From JACVRW01 sp963826165 (GTDB lineage Bacteria; Actinomycetota; Thermoleophilia; Solirubrobacterales; Thermoleophilaceae): a stretch of DNA of 64,000 bases. The position numbers and the translations under genes are program-made. The notes beneath the pieces were generated by a model. That model was given only the letters and a program-made list of their open reading frames with translations. It was not told the origin of the DNA and made no database searches. The stretch lies in contig CAWGWC010000007.1 in assembly GCA_963826165.1 (NCBI GenBank), positions 124,001-188,000 on the forward strand, written 5' to 3'. Shown here piece after piece: positions 8,489 to 16,533 of the stretch. Within the stretch, counting starts at the first letter, position 1. The number at the start of each line of letters is the position of its first letter.

Positions 8489-8668
8489 ATGACCACCTCC
8501 GCCGAGACCTTCGTCCCTCCGGTCGAGGCGGTGCACACCCACCCAAACCTCATCTACTTCTACGAGGTGGATGAGGGCAACCACTTCGCGGCCTGGGGGC
8601 GACCCGACGTCTTCACCTCCGAGATGCGAGCCGGCTTCAGGTCACTGCGAGATGAGAGGACGTCATGA
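8489..8668 (+). pseudogene. C-terminal scrap of an epoxide hydrolase
   Basis: A 59-codon frame with its own AGGAGC ribosome site. Residues about 19-54 align without gaps to the extreme C-terminus of the next gene (26 of 36 identical), including the EVD.G.HFAAW catalytic-His block, but the EHN domain, oxyanion HGWPGS and nucleophile Asp are absent, so it cannot be an active hydrolase. Its TGA overlaps the ATG of the full-length paralogue (ATGA at 8665-8668), so it may still be translated and couple translation into the operon. Best read as the remnant of a deleted tandem copy. Confidence 0.75.
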
Positions 8669-9879
8669 CGGGCACCGCCGCAACCGCCGTCGAGCTACGC
8701 CCCTTCCACGTCGACATTCCGGAGGAGGCCCTGGAGGATCTCCGCCGGCGCATCGTGGCAACGCAGTGGCCGGAGAAGGAGACAGTCTCGGATGACTCGC
8801 AGGGTGTGCCGTTGGCGACGATGCAGAAGCTCGCGCGCTACTGGGCGAGCGACTACGACTGGCGCAGGTGCGAGGCCGAGCTGAACGCGCTGCCGCAGTT
8901 CATCACCGAGATCGATGGGCTCGACATCCACTTCATTCACGTTCGGTCGCAGCACGAGGACGCGTTGCCGCTCGTCGTCAACCATGGATGGCCTGGCTCG
9001 ATCATCGAGCAGCTGAAGATCGTCGACCGGCTGACCGATCCGACGGCACACGGCGCGAGCGGAGGGGACGCCTTCCATGTGGTGATTCCGTCGATGCCGG
9101 GCTACGGGTTCTCGGGCAAGCCGACGGGCACGGGCTGGGGCCCGGAGCGCATGGGGCGCGCGTGGGCGGAGCTGATGAAGCGGCTCGGCTACACCCGGTA
9201 CGTCGCTCAGGGTGGCGACTGGGGCGCGTTCGTGGTCGACCAGATGGGCGTCCAGGCACCGGCGGGATTGGTCGCGATCCACACGAACATGCCCGCCACG
9301 GTGCCGGCCGACGTCGACAAGGCCACCCTGGCCGGCGACCCGCCGCCACCCGGTCTCTCGGCCGAGGAGCGGCGCGCGTACGACGGGCTGATCAGAACCT
9401 ACGGCCAGGTCGAGTACGCCCACATGATGGCCGCGCGCCCGCAGACCCTCTACGGCATCGCGGATTCCCCGGTCGGCCTGGCCGCGTGGCTGCTCGACCA
9501 CAACGACGCTGAAGCCCAGCCCGCCGCCGCGGTGGCTTCCGCTCTGGAGCGGACCGACAGCGCGACGGGCGAGCTGACGCGTGACGAGGTCCTCGACAAC
9601 ATCACGCTCTACTGGCTGACGAACACCGGGGTCTCCGCGTCTCGCCTCTACTGGGAGTACAAGGGTGGCTTCTTCAACGCCAAGGGCGTGAACCTCCCGG
9701 TTGCCGTAACGGTCTTCCCCAGCGAGCAGTACCAGGCGCCACGGAGCTGGGCCGAGGAGGCCTACCCCAACCTCATCTACTTCAACGAGGTCGACAGGGG
9801 CGGGCACTTCGCCGCTTGGGAGGACCCGGAGCTGTTCACAGACGAGGTCCGCGCGGGCTTTCGCTCGCTGAGGACTTGA
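8665..9879 (+). CDS. epoxide hydrolase with EHN domain (paralogue 1)
   Basis: Alpha/beta-hydrolase of 404 residues with an N-terminal EHN domain (about 10-115; FHVDIPEEALEDLRRRI, then DYDWRRCEAELNALPQF). Catalytic features: oxyanion motif HGWPGS at 107-112, nucleophile Asp185 in QGGDWGA, charge-relay His381 in GGHFAAW. It should open epoxides to diols via an ester intermediate on Asp185; natural substrate unknown. The protein lacks the membrane anchor of mammalian microsomal enzymes and is likely cytosolic. It forms an operon with a second paralogue 20 bp downstream. Confidence 0.92.
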   Translation: MTGTAATAVELRPFHVDIPEEALEDLRRRIVATQWPEKETVSDDSQGVPLATMQKLARYWASDYDWRRCEAELNALPQFITEIDGLDIHFIHVRSQHEDALPLVVNHGWPGSIIEQLKIVDRLTDPTAHGASGGDAFHVVIPSMPGYGFSGKPTGTGWGPERMGRAWAELMKRLGYTRYVAQGGDWGAFVVDQMGVQAPAGLVAIHTNMPATVPADVDKATLAGDPPPPGLSAEERRAYDGLIRTYGQVEYAHMMAARPQTLYGIADSPVGLAAWLLDHNDAEAQPAAAVASALERTDSATGELTRDEVLDNITLYWLTNTGVSASRLYWEYKGGFFNAKGVNLPVAVTVFPSEQYQAPRSWAEEAYPNLIYFNEVDRGGHFAAWEDPELFTDEVRAGFRSLRT

Positions 9880-9899
9880 AATGAACAAAGGAGCGACAT

Positions 9900-11099
9900 A
9901 TGTCCGTTACGGCTGACGCAACAGCGATCCGCCCCTTCCACATCGAGGTTCCGGAGGAGCAACTCGCTGAGCTGCGCCGGCGCATCGACGCGACTCGCTG
10001 GCCCTCCGGCGAGCTCGTCGACGACCGGTCCCAGGGAGTGCAGCTGGCGACGATCCAGGCGCTCGCCCGCTACTGGACGACCGACTACGACTGGCGCAGG
10101 TGCGAGGCGAGACTGAACGCGCTGCCGCAGTTCAAGACTGAGATCGACGGGGTCGAGATCCACTTCATTCACGTGAAGTCGCCGCACGAGGACGCGTTGC
10201 CGCTGATCATGACGCATGGCTGGCCCGGCTCGGTCGTCGAGCTCTTGGACACGGTCGGCCCGCTGACCGACCCGACCGCTCACGGCGGCACCCCCGAGGA
10301 CGCATTCCACCTGGTGCTGCCGTCCCTGCCTGGCTACGGCTTCTCGGGCGAGCCGGCCGAGCTCGGCTGGGACGCCAGCCGCACCGCACGCGCGTGGGCG
10401 GAGCTGATGCACCGCCTCGGCTACACCCGCTACGTTGCCCAGGGCGGCGACGTGGGTGCCCTCGTCACGGACCTGATGGGCCGCCAGGCGGTCGAGGGTT
10501 TGGTCGGCTACCACCTGAACCTGCTCACGGCGGTGCTCGCAATCGGCGATCATCTGCCCAAGGAATCCGAACAGGAACGCGCAGCGGCCGAGGCGGTCGC
10601 GACGTTCAGGGAGGACGGTTTCGGCTATTTCCTCGAGATGGCCACGCGGCCGCAGACGATCGGCTACGCCCTGCTGGACTCACCGGTCGCGCTGGCGGCC
10701 TGGTTGCTCGACCATGACACGGACAGCTATTACAAGATCGCCCGCGCGTTCGTCGACGGCGACCCAGTGGGCAATCTCACCCGGGAGAGCATCGTCGACA
10801 ACATCACGCTGTACTGGCTGACCGGCACCGGAGCGGCGGCGGCCCGGTCGTACTGGGAGGACGGACGAGCGCTGGCCGCAGCGCTTGCGAGCGGCCAGCC
10901 CCCTCCGCCGGTCTCGGTTCCGGTCGGCTTCACGACGTTCCCCGGCGAGATATGGGCTACCCCGCGCAGCTGGGTCGAGGCGGTCTACCCCGGCCTCGCC
11001 TACTTCAACGAGGTCGACAGGGGCGGCCACTTCGCCGCCTGGGAAGAGCCGGAGCTCTTCTCGACGGAGATCCGAGCGGCGTTCGGGGGGCTTCGCTAG
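9900..11099 (+). CDS. epoxide hydrolase with EHN domain (paralogue 2)
   Basis: 399 residues, same architecture as its upstream neighbour: EHN domain about 10-115, HGWPGS at 106-111, nucleophile Asp184 and His377. The residue after the nucleophile is Val (GGDVGA) where paralogue 1 and most relatives carry Trp, so the active-site pocket probably differs. ATG9900 has AAAGGAG nine bases upstream. The tandem pair plus the upstream scrap shows repeated duplication at this site; the two copies are clearly diverged rather than recent. Confidence 0.92.
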   Translation: MSVTADATAIRPFHIEVPEEQLAELRRRIDATRWPSGELVDDRSQGVQLATIQALARYWTTDYDWRRCEARLNALPQFKTEIDGVEIHFIHVKSPHEDALPLIMTHGWPGSVVELLDTVGPLTDPTAHGGTPEDAFHLVLPSLPGYGFSGEPAELGWDASRTARAWAELMHRLGYTRYVAQGGDVGALVTDLMGRQAVEGLVGYHLNLLTAVLAIGDHLPKESEQERAAAEAVATFREDGFGYFLEMATRPQTIGYALLDSPVALAAWLLDHDTDSYYKIARAFVDGDPVGNLTRESIVDNITLYWLTGTGAAAARSYWEDGRALAAALASGQPPPPVSVPVGFTTFPGEIWATPRSWVEAVYPGLAYFNEVDRGGHFAAWEEPELFSTEIRAAFGGLR

Positions 11100-12011
11100 T
11101 TGAGCGTCTCCGAACGCGTGCACATGCCGCCGCTCGACGGGGCTACCGAGTGGGTCAATTCCGACCCACTCGGCCCCGCCGAGCTGCGCGGACACGTCGT
11201 GCTGGTGAACTTCTGGACGCTGACGTGCATCAACTGGCTGCGCCAGGAACCGTATGTCCGCGCGTGGTCGCGGGCCTACCGTGACGACGGGCTGATCGTG
11301 ATCGGAGTGCACACGCCGGAGTTCTCGTTCGAACACGAGATCGATCTCGTTCGGCAGGCGGTGAAGGAGCGGGACATCGCCTACCCGGTCGCGGCCGACA
11401 ACGACTACGAGGTCTGGGGCGCCTTCGCCAACCACTACTGGCCGGCGCTCTACTTCGTCGACGCCGACGGCATCATCCGCGACCAGCACTTCGGCGAGGG
11501 GCGCTACGAGGAGTCCGAGCGCGTCATCCAGGGTCTGCTCGGCGTCGAGCGCGAGCCCGTCCCGGTCGAGGGGGTCGGTGTCGAGGCAGCAGCCGACTGG
11601 GACCAGCTGGGCACGCCCGAGACCTATCTCGGCCGCGCGCGCGGCGAGCGGCGCGCGTCACAGAAGCAGCCGCGCTTGAACCACTGGGCGCTCGCCGGCG
11701 AGTGGACGATCGGAGCCGAGAACGTCGTGCTCGACGAGGCCGGAGGGAGTATCGTCTACCGGTTCCACGCGCGCGACGCGCATCTCGTCCTGTCGCCCGG
11801 AGCGCGAGGGCCGATTCCCTTCCGCGTGCGCCTCGACGGCGAGGCTCCGGGCACGTCACACGGCGTGGACGTCAACGAGGACGGAAACGGCCTGCTCCGG
11901 GAAGGCCGCATGTACCAGCTGGTGCGCCAGCACGACATGGTGCGCGAGCGCACGCTCGAGATCACCTTCCTCGAGCCGGGCGCGGAGGCGTACGCGTTCA
12001 CGTTCGGGTAG
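11100..12011 (+). CDS. thioredoxin-like protein with CINW site (DipZ C-terminal-like)
   Basis: 303 residues. Residues about 9-150 form a TlpA/DipZ-like thioredoxin fold (VLVNFWTLTCINWLR, then YPVAADNDYEVWGAFANHYWPALYFVD); the remainder is a beta-rich domain like the C-terminus of DipZ proteins. The usual CINC redox pair is CINW here, so the resolving cysteine is missing and a classical dithiol exchange is impossible; a single-thiol or non-redox role is inferred. There is no transmembrane part or signal peptide. TTG11100 abuts the epoxide hydrolase stop; ATG11124 is an alternative. Same operon as the hydrolases. Confidence 0.8.
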   Translation: MSVSERVHMPPLDGATEWVNSDPLGPAELRGHVVLVNFWTLTCINWLRQEPYVRAWSRAYRDDGLIVIGVHTPEFSFEHEIDLVRQAVKERDIAYPVAADNDYEVWGAFANHYWPALYFVDADGIIRDQHFGEGRYEESERVIQGLLGVEREPVPVEGVGVEAAADWDQLGTPETYLGRARGERRASQKQPRLNHWALAGEWTIGAENVVLDEAGGSIVYRFHARDAHLVLSPGARGPIPFRVRLDGEAPGTSHGVDVNEDGNGLLREGRMYQLVRQHDMVRERTLEITFLEPGAEAYAFTFG

Positions 12012-12016
12012 CCGGG

Positions 12017-12232
12017 GTGGACGACTGGGTCACAGTCGAGGTTGCGAGTAGCGAGGCCGAGGCCGAGCTGCTCTGCTCGGTCTTGCGTGGCGCCGGCATC
12101 GAGTGCCTGCCCCGGTTAACGAACAGCGGGGCCGGGGCTGGAGACGGCTTGGGCACCACGGGGGCGCACGACATCATGGTCAGCCCGCAAGACGCGCAAG
12201 ACGCACGCGAGATCCTGCACGAACCCCGATGA
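12017..12232 (+). CDS. DUF2007-type small protein (putative signal-transducing)
   Basis: 71 residues from GTG12017, six bases after the previous stop. VTVEVASSEAEAELLCSVLRGAGIECLP followed by HDIMVSPQDAQDAREIL has the layout of the DUF2007 domain, a small PII-like fold proposed to sense or signal but without proven function. A second, larger protein of this type lies at about 48.4 kb. Probably the last clear member of the epoxide hydrolase operon. Confidence 0.7.
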   Translation: MDDWVTVEVASSEAEAELLCSVLRGAGIECLPRLTNSGAGAGDGLGTTGAHDIMVSPQDAQDAREILHEPR

Positions 12233-12250
12233 GCCACAGAGAATGACACC

Positions 12251-12376
12251 GTGTTGATTCCGGACGGCCAGATCGACGAGGTGCTGGCCGAGGCACGCAA
12301 AGTCGAGGCCGCGGATGCCGCCTCTGGCGACCAGATCGCCCGCGAGCAGGTTCGCGTGAGCGATCACTTCCGCTAG
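12251..12376 (+). CDS. possible small protein, 41 residues
   Basis: GTG12251 opens a frame reading VLIPDGQIDEVLAEARKVEA to a TAG at 12374. It is acidic and helix-forming, with no family match. It lies 18 bases after the DUF2007 gene on the same strand and has no strong ribosome site, so it is listed only as a candidate. Confidence 0.3.
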   Translation: MLIPDGQIDEVLAEARKVEAADAASGDQIAREQVRVSDHFR

Positions 12377-12467
12377 TAGTCCCCGCGCTTGGTCGACGCG
12401 CGGTGCTCCTTTCGCGTGGTTGAGATGGCCGCGCCGTCCGCCAAACCGGGCTTAGGCGAGAGTGCTG

Positions 12468-12484
12468 GCTTCCCATGAAAGCGG
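12468..12484 (-). repeat. CTTTC/GAAAG palindromic repeat, copy 3
   Basis: GCTTCCCATGAAAGCGG; its reverse complement CCGCTTTCATGGGAAGC matches the 8186 copy closely, so the same element sits in both gaps in opposite orientation. Confidence 0.4.
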
Positions 12485-12522
12485 CCCTGTCGACGACCCT
12501 CCGCGCAAAGGCCGGAGAAGTC

Positions 12523-12542
12523 CCGCTTTCGCGTGAAAGCGG
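12523..12542. repeat. perfect CCGCTTTC-GCGT-GAAAGCGG hairpin
   Basis: An exact 8-bp stem with a GCGT loop. Its left arm plus loop recurs at 8238-8249. Possible REP-like element or a weak terminator for guaA. Confidence 0.5.
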
Positions 12543-12684
12543 AAGTCGGTCAGCCCGCCCCACCCGCGGGTGGCCGGCAAGGCAAACTTTCGTGCCCCGA
12601 GCGGAGCGAGGGTGTGCGAAAGGGAAACTTGCCGGACAGGACCCGCGGCCTGGGCGCCTGTCCCTCAGGCGAACGGCCCCGTCC

Positions 12685-14274
12685 CTACTCCCACTCGATC
12701 GTGCCGGGCGGCTTCGATGTGATGTCCAGCGTGACCCGGTTGACCTGGGCGATCTCGTTGATCATGCGCGAGGCCACCCTCTCCAACAGGTCATAGGGCA
12801 GCCGCGCCCAGTCGGCCGTCATGGCGTCGTCGGAGGTGACCGCCCGGATCACCACCACGTAGCCGTAGGTGCGCTCGTCGCCCTGCACGCCGACGCTGCG
12901 CAGATCCGCCGGCAGCACGCAGAACGACTGCCACAGCTCGCGGTACAGGCCCGCCTCGCGGATCTCCTCCTGGAGAATGGCGTCGGCGTCGCGCAGGATC
13001 TCGAGCCGCTCCTTCGTGACCTCGCCGCTGACCACGCGGATGGCCAGGCCGGGGCCCGGGAAGGGCTGGCGCCAGACGAGCCGGTCTGTCATGCCCAGCT
13101 CGGCTCCGACTCTGCGCACCTCGTCCTTGAACAGCATCCGCAACGGCTCGACCAGCTCGAACTCGAGGTCCTCGGGCAGGCCGCCGACGTTGTGGTGGGA
13201 CTTGATCGTGGCCGCGCCGGTGCCGCCACCCGACTCGATCACGTCCGAGTAGAGCGTGCCCTGCACGAGGTAGCGTGGTTGGCCGAGCTTCTCGGCCTGC
13301 TCCTCGAAGACGCGGATGAACTCCTCGCCGATGATCTTGCGCTTGCGCTCCGGCTCGGTCACGCCGGCCAGGCGCGCCAGGAAGCGCTGCTCGGCGTCGA
13401 CGGCGATCAGCGGAACCTTGAAGTGATCGCGGAAGGCGGCCACCACCTGGTTGCCCTCGTTCTTTCGCATCAGGCCGTGATCCACGAACACGCAGGTGAG
13501 CTGCTCGCCCACCGCGCGATAGGTGAGCAGGGCCGCGACGGACGAGTCGACCCCGCCCGACAGCCCGCAGATGACCCGGCCGTCCCCCACCTGCTCCCGG
13601 ATGCGTGCCACCTGCTCCTCGATGACCGACTCGGCGGTCCACCCCATGTCGCAGCCGCAGATGTCGCGCAGGAAGGTCTCGAGTATCTGGCTGCCGTAGG
13701 GCGTGTGCACGACCTCCGGGTGGAACTGGATGCCGTACAGCCCCCGCCCCGAGTCCTCTATCGCGGCCACCGGAGACTCGGTGGAGGCCCCCAACGCCGT
13801 GAAGCCCGGTGGCGCCTCGTAGACCGTGTCGCGGTGGCTCATCCAGCACGACTGCTCGGGCGGCGTGCCCGCCAGCAGCCGCCCGGGCTCGTTGACCGTC
13901 AACCGGGAGCGGCCGAACTCGCCCACCTCCGCGCCCTCCACGCGGCCGCCGAGCTCGAGCACCATGGCCTGCATGCCGTAACAGATGCCGAGCACAGGCA
14001 CGCCGAGCTCGAGCAGCTCGTGGCGGAGCTTGGGAGCGCCGTCCGCATAGACGGAGGCGGGGCCGCCCGACAGGATCAGGCCGGCCGGCTGACGGCGCGT
14101 GACCTCCTCGAGGGCGATGTGGTGAGGCAGCAGCTCGGCGAACACACCGCACTCGCGGACGCGACGGGCGATCAGCTGCGAGTACTGGCCCCCGAAGTCG
14201 AGGACCAGGACCTCATCCGTAGCAGCCGCAGGCGCGGCGGCGGACGTGCTCGCCGTAGCCGCCTGGGTGCTCAC
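12685..14274 (-). CDS. guaA: GMP synthase (glutamine-hydrolysing)
   Basis: Makes GMP from XMP, ATP and glutamine. The 529-residue protein has a class I glutamine amidotransferase domain (Cys98 in GICYGMQ, His185 and Glu187 in GIQFHPEVVH), an ATP-pyrophosphatase domain (LSGGVDSS at 238-245) and the C-terminal dimer domain ending in DITSKPPGTIEWE. GTG14274 is chosen; it gives a 20-residue Ala/Thr-rich extension before EVLVLDFGGQYSQ. It lies 16 bp after the GuaB3-type gene, so both guanine-nucleotide enzymes are probably one transcript. Confidence 0.97.
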   Translation of the reverse strand: MSTQAATASTSAAAPAAATDEVLVLDFGGQYSQLIARRVRECGVFAELLPHHIALEEVTRRQPAGLILSGGPASVYADGAPKLRHELLELGVPVLGICYGMQAMVLELGGRVEGAEVGEFGRSRLTVNEPGRLLAGTPPEQSCWMSHRDTVYEAPPGFTALGASTESPVAAIEDSGRGLYGIQFHPEVVHTPYGSQILETFLRDICGCDMGWTAESVIEEQVARIREQVGDGRVICGLSGGVDSSVAALLTYRAVGEQLTCVFVDHGLMRKNEGNQVVAAFRDHFKVPLIAVDAEQRFLARLAGVTEPERKRKIIGEEFIRVFEEQAEKLGQPRYLVQGTLYSDVIESGGGTGAATIKSHHNVGGLPEDLEFELVEPLRMLFKDEVRRVGAELGMTDRLVWRQPFPGPGLAIRVVSGEVTKERLEILRDADAILQEEIREAGLYRELWQSFCVLPADLRSVGVQGDERTYGYVVVIRAVTSDDAMTADWARLPYDLLERVASRMINEIAQVNRVTLDITSKPPGTIEWE

Positions 14275-14290
14275 CTGCGGCCGGGCCCTC

Positions 14291-15523
14291 CTAGTCCCCG
14301 ACCAGAGCCGGGTCGGGAGTGCCGACCACGCCATCGGTGGCGGGATGCGGGATCGCCGCCGCGGTGGCGCCCATCCCGACCTCCTGGTCGCGCTGGAGCT
14401 GCTTGCCCTCGGACTGGAGCGCCGGCGCCACCATCACCTCCGCCTTGTGGAACGCCGGGATGTCCTCGTAGCCGCAGGTGGCCATCGAGGTGCGCAGGCT
14501 GCCCATCAGGTTGAAGGTGCCGTCGTTCTCGTGCGCGGGGCCGAGCAGGATCTGCTCCATCGACCCGTTCTGCGTCGTCTTGACGCGCGCGCCGCGCGGG
14601 AGCGAGGGATGGAAGGTCGCCATGCCCCAGTGGTAGCCGTGCCCCGGCGCCTCGTAGGCGCGGGCCAGGGGCGAGCCGATCATCACAGCGTCGGCCCCGC
14701 ACGCGATGGCCTTGGAGACGTCTCCGCCGTTGCGCATGCCGCCGTCGGCGATCACCTTCACGTACTCGCCCGTCTCCAGCATGTGCTGGGAGCGGGCCGC
14801 GGCCACGTCGGCGATCGCGGTGGCCTGGGGCACGCCGATGCCCAGCACGCCCCGCGTGGTGCAGGCGGCGCCCGGGCCCACGCCCACGAGCACGCCGACA
14901 GCTCCGGTGCGCATCAGGTGCAGCCCCGTGGCGTAGGAGGCACAGCCGCCGACCACGACCGGGACCGGCACCTCACGGATGAACTCCTTGAGGTTGAGCG
15001 CCTCCGAGCGCTTGGATACGTGCTCGGCCGAGATCACGGTGCCCTGGATCACGAGGATGTCGAGCCCGGCGTCGAGGGCGGTCTCGTAGTAGTTGCGCAC
15101 CCGCTGGGGGGTTAGCGACGCCGCTGCCACCACGCCCTGGTCCTTGATCTCGTGGATGCGCTTCGCGATCAGCTCCTCGCGCACCGGCTCGGAGTAGATG
15201 CGCTGCATCTCGGAGGTGGCCACCTCCTTGGGCTGATGGGCGATGCGCGCCAGCTCGGAGTCCGGATCGTCGTAACGGGTCCAGATGCCCTCGAGGTTGA
15301 GCACGGCCAGGCCGCCGAGCTCACCGAGGATGCCGGCCGTGCGCGGCGAGACCACACCGTCCATGGCCGAGGCCATCAGAGGCAACTCAAAGCGGTACGG
15401 ACCGAGCGTCCAGGTGACGTCGATCTCGTCGGGATCCCGCGTGCGCCGGCTGGGCACGATCGCGATGTCATCGAAGCCATACGCGCGGCGGCCCTTCTTG
15501 CCGCGCCCGATCTCAACTTCCAT
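14291..15523 (-). CDS. guaB3: GuaB3-type IMP dehydrogenase-related protein
   Basis: TIM-barrel enzyme of 410 residues without the CBS pair found in ordinary GuaB. YGFDDIAIVPSRRT starts the barrel; the substrate-binding loop GPGAACTTRGVLGIGVPQ places the catalytic cysteine at 221; ADGGMRNGGDVSKAIACGADAVMIGSPLA binds phosphate. This is the actinobacterial/cyanobacterial GuaB3 paralogue, reported in cyanobacteria to act as a GMP reductase rather than IMPDH, so its direction here is open. It lies immediately upstream of guaA. An ordinary guaB is not in the window. Confidence 0.88.
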   Translation of the reverse strand: MEVEIGRGKKGRRAYGFDDIAIVPSRRTRDPDEIDVTWTLGPYRFELPLMASAMDGVVSPRTAGILGELGGLAVLNLEGIWTRYDDPDSELARIAHQPKEVATSEMQRIYSEPVREELIAKRIHEIKDQGVVAAASLTPQRVRNYYETALDAGLDILVIQGTVISAEHVSKRSEALNLKEFIREVPVPVVVGGCASYATGLHLMRTGAVGVLVGVGPGAACTTRGVLGIGVPQATAIADVAAARSQHMLETGEYVKVIADGGMRNGGDVSKAIACGADAVMIGSPLARAYEAPGHGYHWGMATFHPSLPRGARVKTTQNGSMEQILLGPAHENDGTFNLMGSLRTSMATCGYEDIPAFHKAEVMVAPALQSEGKQLQRDQEVGMGATAAAIPHPATDGVVGTPDPALVGD

Positions 15524-15529
15524 TGGATG

Positions 15530-15535
15530 ATCCTA
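15530..15535 (-). promoter_or_regulatory. -10 box TAGGAT, leaderless-type (guaB3-guaA)
   Basis: On the minus strand TAGGAT is followed by CATCCA and ATG15523. The six-base spacing equals that of several other genes here. Confidence 0.5.
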
Positions 15536-15570
15536 GGTTCGCGGCGGACGGTCAGCTGAAGTTAGCAGCG

Positions 15571-16533
15571 TCAGGTGACCGCTACGGCGGGGCTCTCGAG
15601 CTCCTCCACCCGCACCTCGGGCAACAGCCGCTCGACCTCTCTCTGCTCGACCCGGCCGGCCCCGAAGTGCTGTGTCGACTCGGCCCCGCAGGCCACCGCG
15701 AAGCGCAGCGACTCCTCGTTGCTCGCGCCTCCGTAGCGCGCCGCCACGAAGCCCGCGAGGAAGGCATCGCCCGAGCCCACCGTCGACACCGGCTCGAGCG
15801 GCTCGAGGGTGGCGCGGTACATATGTCGCTCGCCGCCCTCGGTGACCAGCGCCAGGCAGCCGTCGGCCAGGGTCATGATCGACTCGCCGGCGCCCAGCTC
15901 GACCATCTCGTGGACGGCGGCACGGCGATCGGCTTCGTCGGAGAACTCGTAGCCCACGAGCCCTTCCGCCTCCAGCTCGTTGGGACTCACGACGTTCGGA
16001 CCGGCTCGCGTGCCGAGCCGCATCGACTCGCCCTCGGAGTCGATCAGCGTCGTCACGTCGAGGCGCTTCATCTCGTCGATCAGGCGACCGTAGAGCGCCG
16101 AGTCCACGCCGCGCGGGAGGCTGCCCGCCATCACGCACACCGCGGCGCCCTTGGCGAGATAGAGAAGCTTGTCCACGAACAGCTCGAGCTCGTCCTCGGA
16201 CACGTGCGGACCGTGCTCGTTGATCTCGGTCTGCTCGCCGCTCGTGGGATCGACCACGGCCGTGGAGGTGCGCGACTCCTCCCGGATGCGCACGAAGTCG
16301 TTGAGGATCCCCTCCTCGGTCAGGTGCTCCACGATGCGAGTGCCGGTGGGCCCGCCGGCCACGCCGGTGGCGATCACGGGCTGGCCCAGAGCACGCAGGG
16401 CCCGCGCGACGTTCACGCCCTTGCCCCCCGCCGCGGCGGTGTGCTCCACGGCCCGGTGGCGCCGGCCGAGCCGGAAGTTCGGCACGGCGAGCGTTTTGTC
16501 GATGGCGGCGTTGAGGGTGACGGTGATGATCAT
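15571..16533 (-). CDS. 1-phosphofructokinase-family hexose kinase (PfkB)
   Basis: Ribokinase-fold kinase, 320 residues, beginning MIITVTLNAAIDKTL as FruK/LacC/PfkB proteins do. AAGGKGVNVARAL (about 34-46) is PfkB signature 1 and STVGSGDAFLAGF holds the catalytic base Asp256 (GSGD in place of the commoner GAGD). It phosphorylates fructose-1-phosphate, fructose-6-phosphate or tagatose-6-phosphate; which one cannot be told. ATG16533 is chosen because it overlaps the carboxypeptidase stop as ATGA. Third gene of the LysM operon. Confidence 0.87.
   Translation of the reverse strand: MIITVTLNAAIDKTLAVPNFRLGRRHRAVEHTAAAGGKGVNVARALRALGQPVIATGVAGGPTGTRIVEHLTEEGILNDFVRIREESRTSTAVVDPTSGEQTEINEHGPHVSEDELELFVDKLLYLAKGAAVCVMAGSLPRGVDSALYGRLIDEMKRLDVTTLIDSEGESMRLGTRAGPNVVSPNELEAEGLVGYEFSDEADRRAAVHEMVELGAGESIMTLADGCLALVTEGGERHMYRATLEPLEPVSTVGSGDAFLAGFVAARYGGASNEESLRFAVACGAESTQHFGAGRVEQREVERLLPEVRVEELESPAVAVT

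Larger units (their letters stand above)
12377..12684. other. non-coding gap with hairpins, 3' of guaA
   Basis: About 308 bases, in the 3' flank of the minus-strand guaA. Besides two CTTTC/GAAAG palindromes it holds a larger fold: GGCAAG (12576-12581) and CTTTCG (12587-12592) pair with CGAAAG (12617-12622) and CTTGCC (12628-12633). No protein-coding frame is supported. It may contain the guaA terminator, but no T-run was found. Confidence 0.45.

Noticed and set aside
12475..14514. Long open frame on the plus strand opposite guaA
   Set aside because: It is antisense to a clear GMP synthase, has no family pattern and arises from high GC bias.
14291..15523. Ordinary IMP dehydrogenase (guaB)
   Set aside because: No CBS domains and the GuaB3-type length; named guaB3-like instead.
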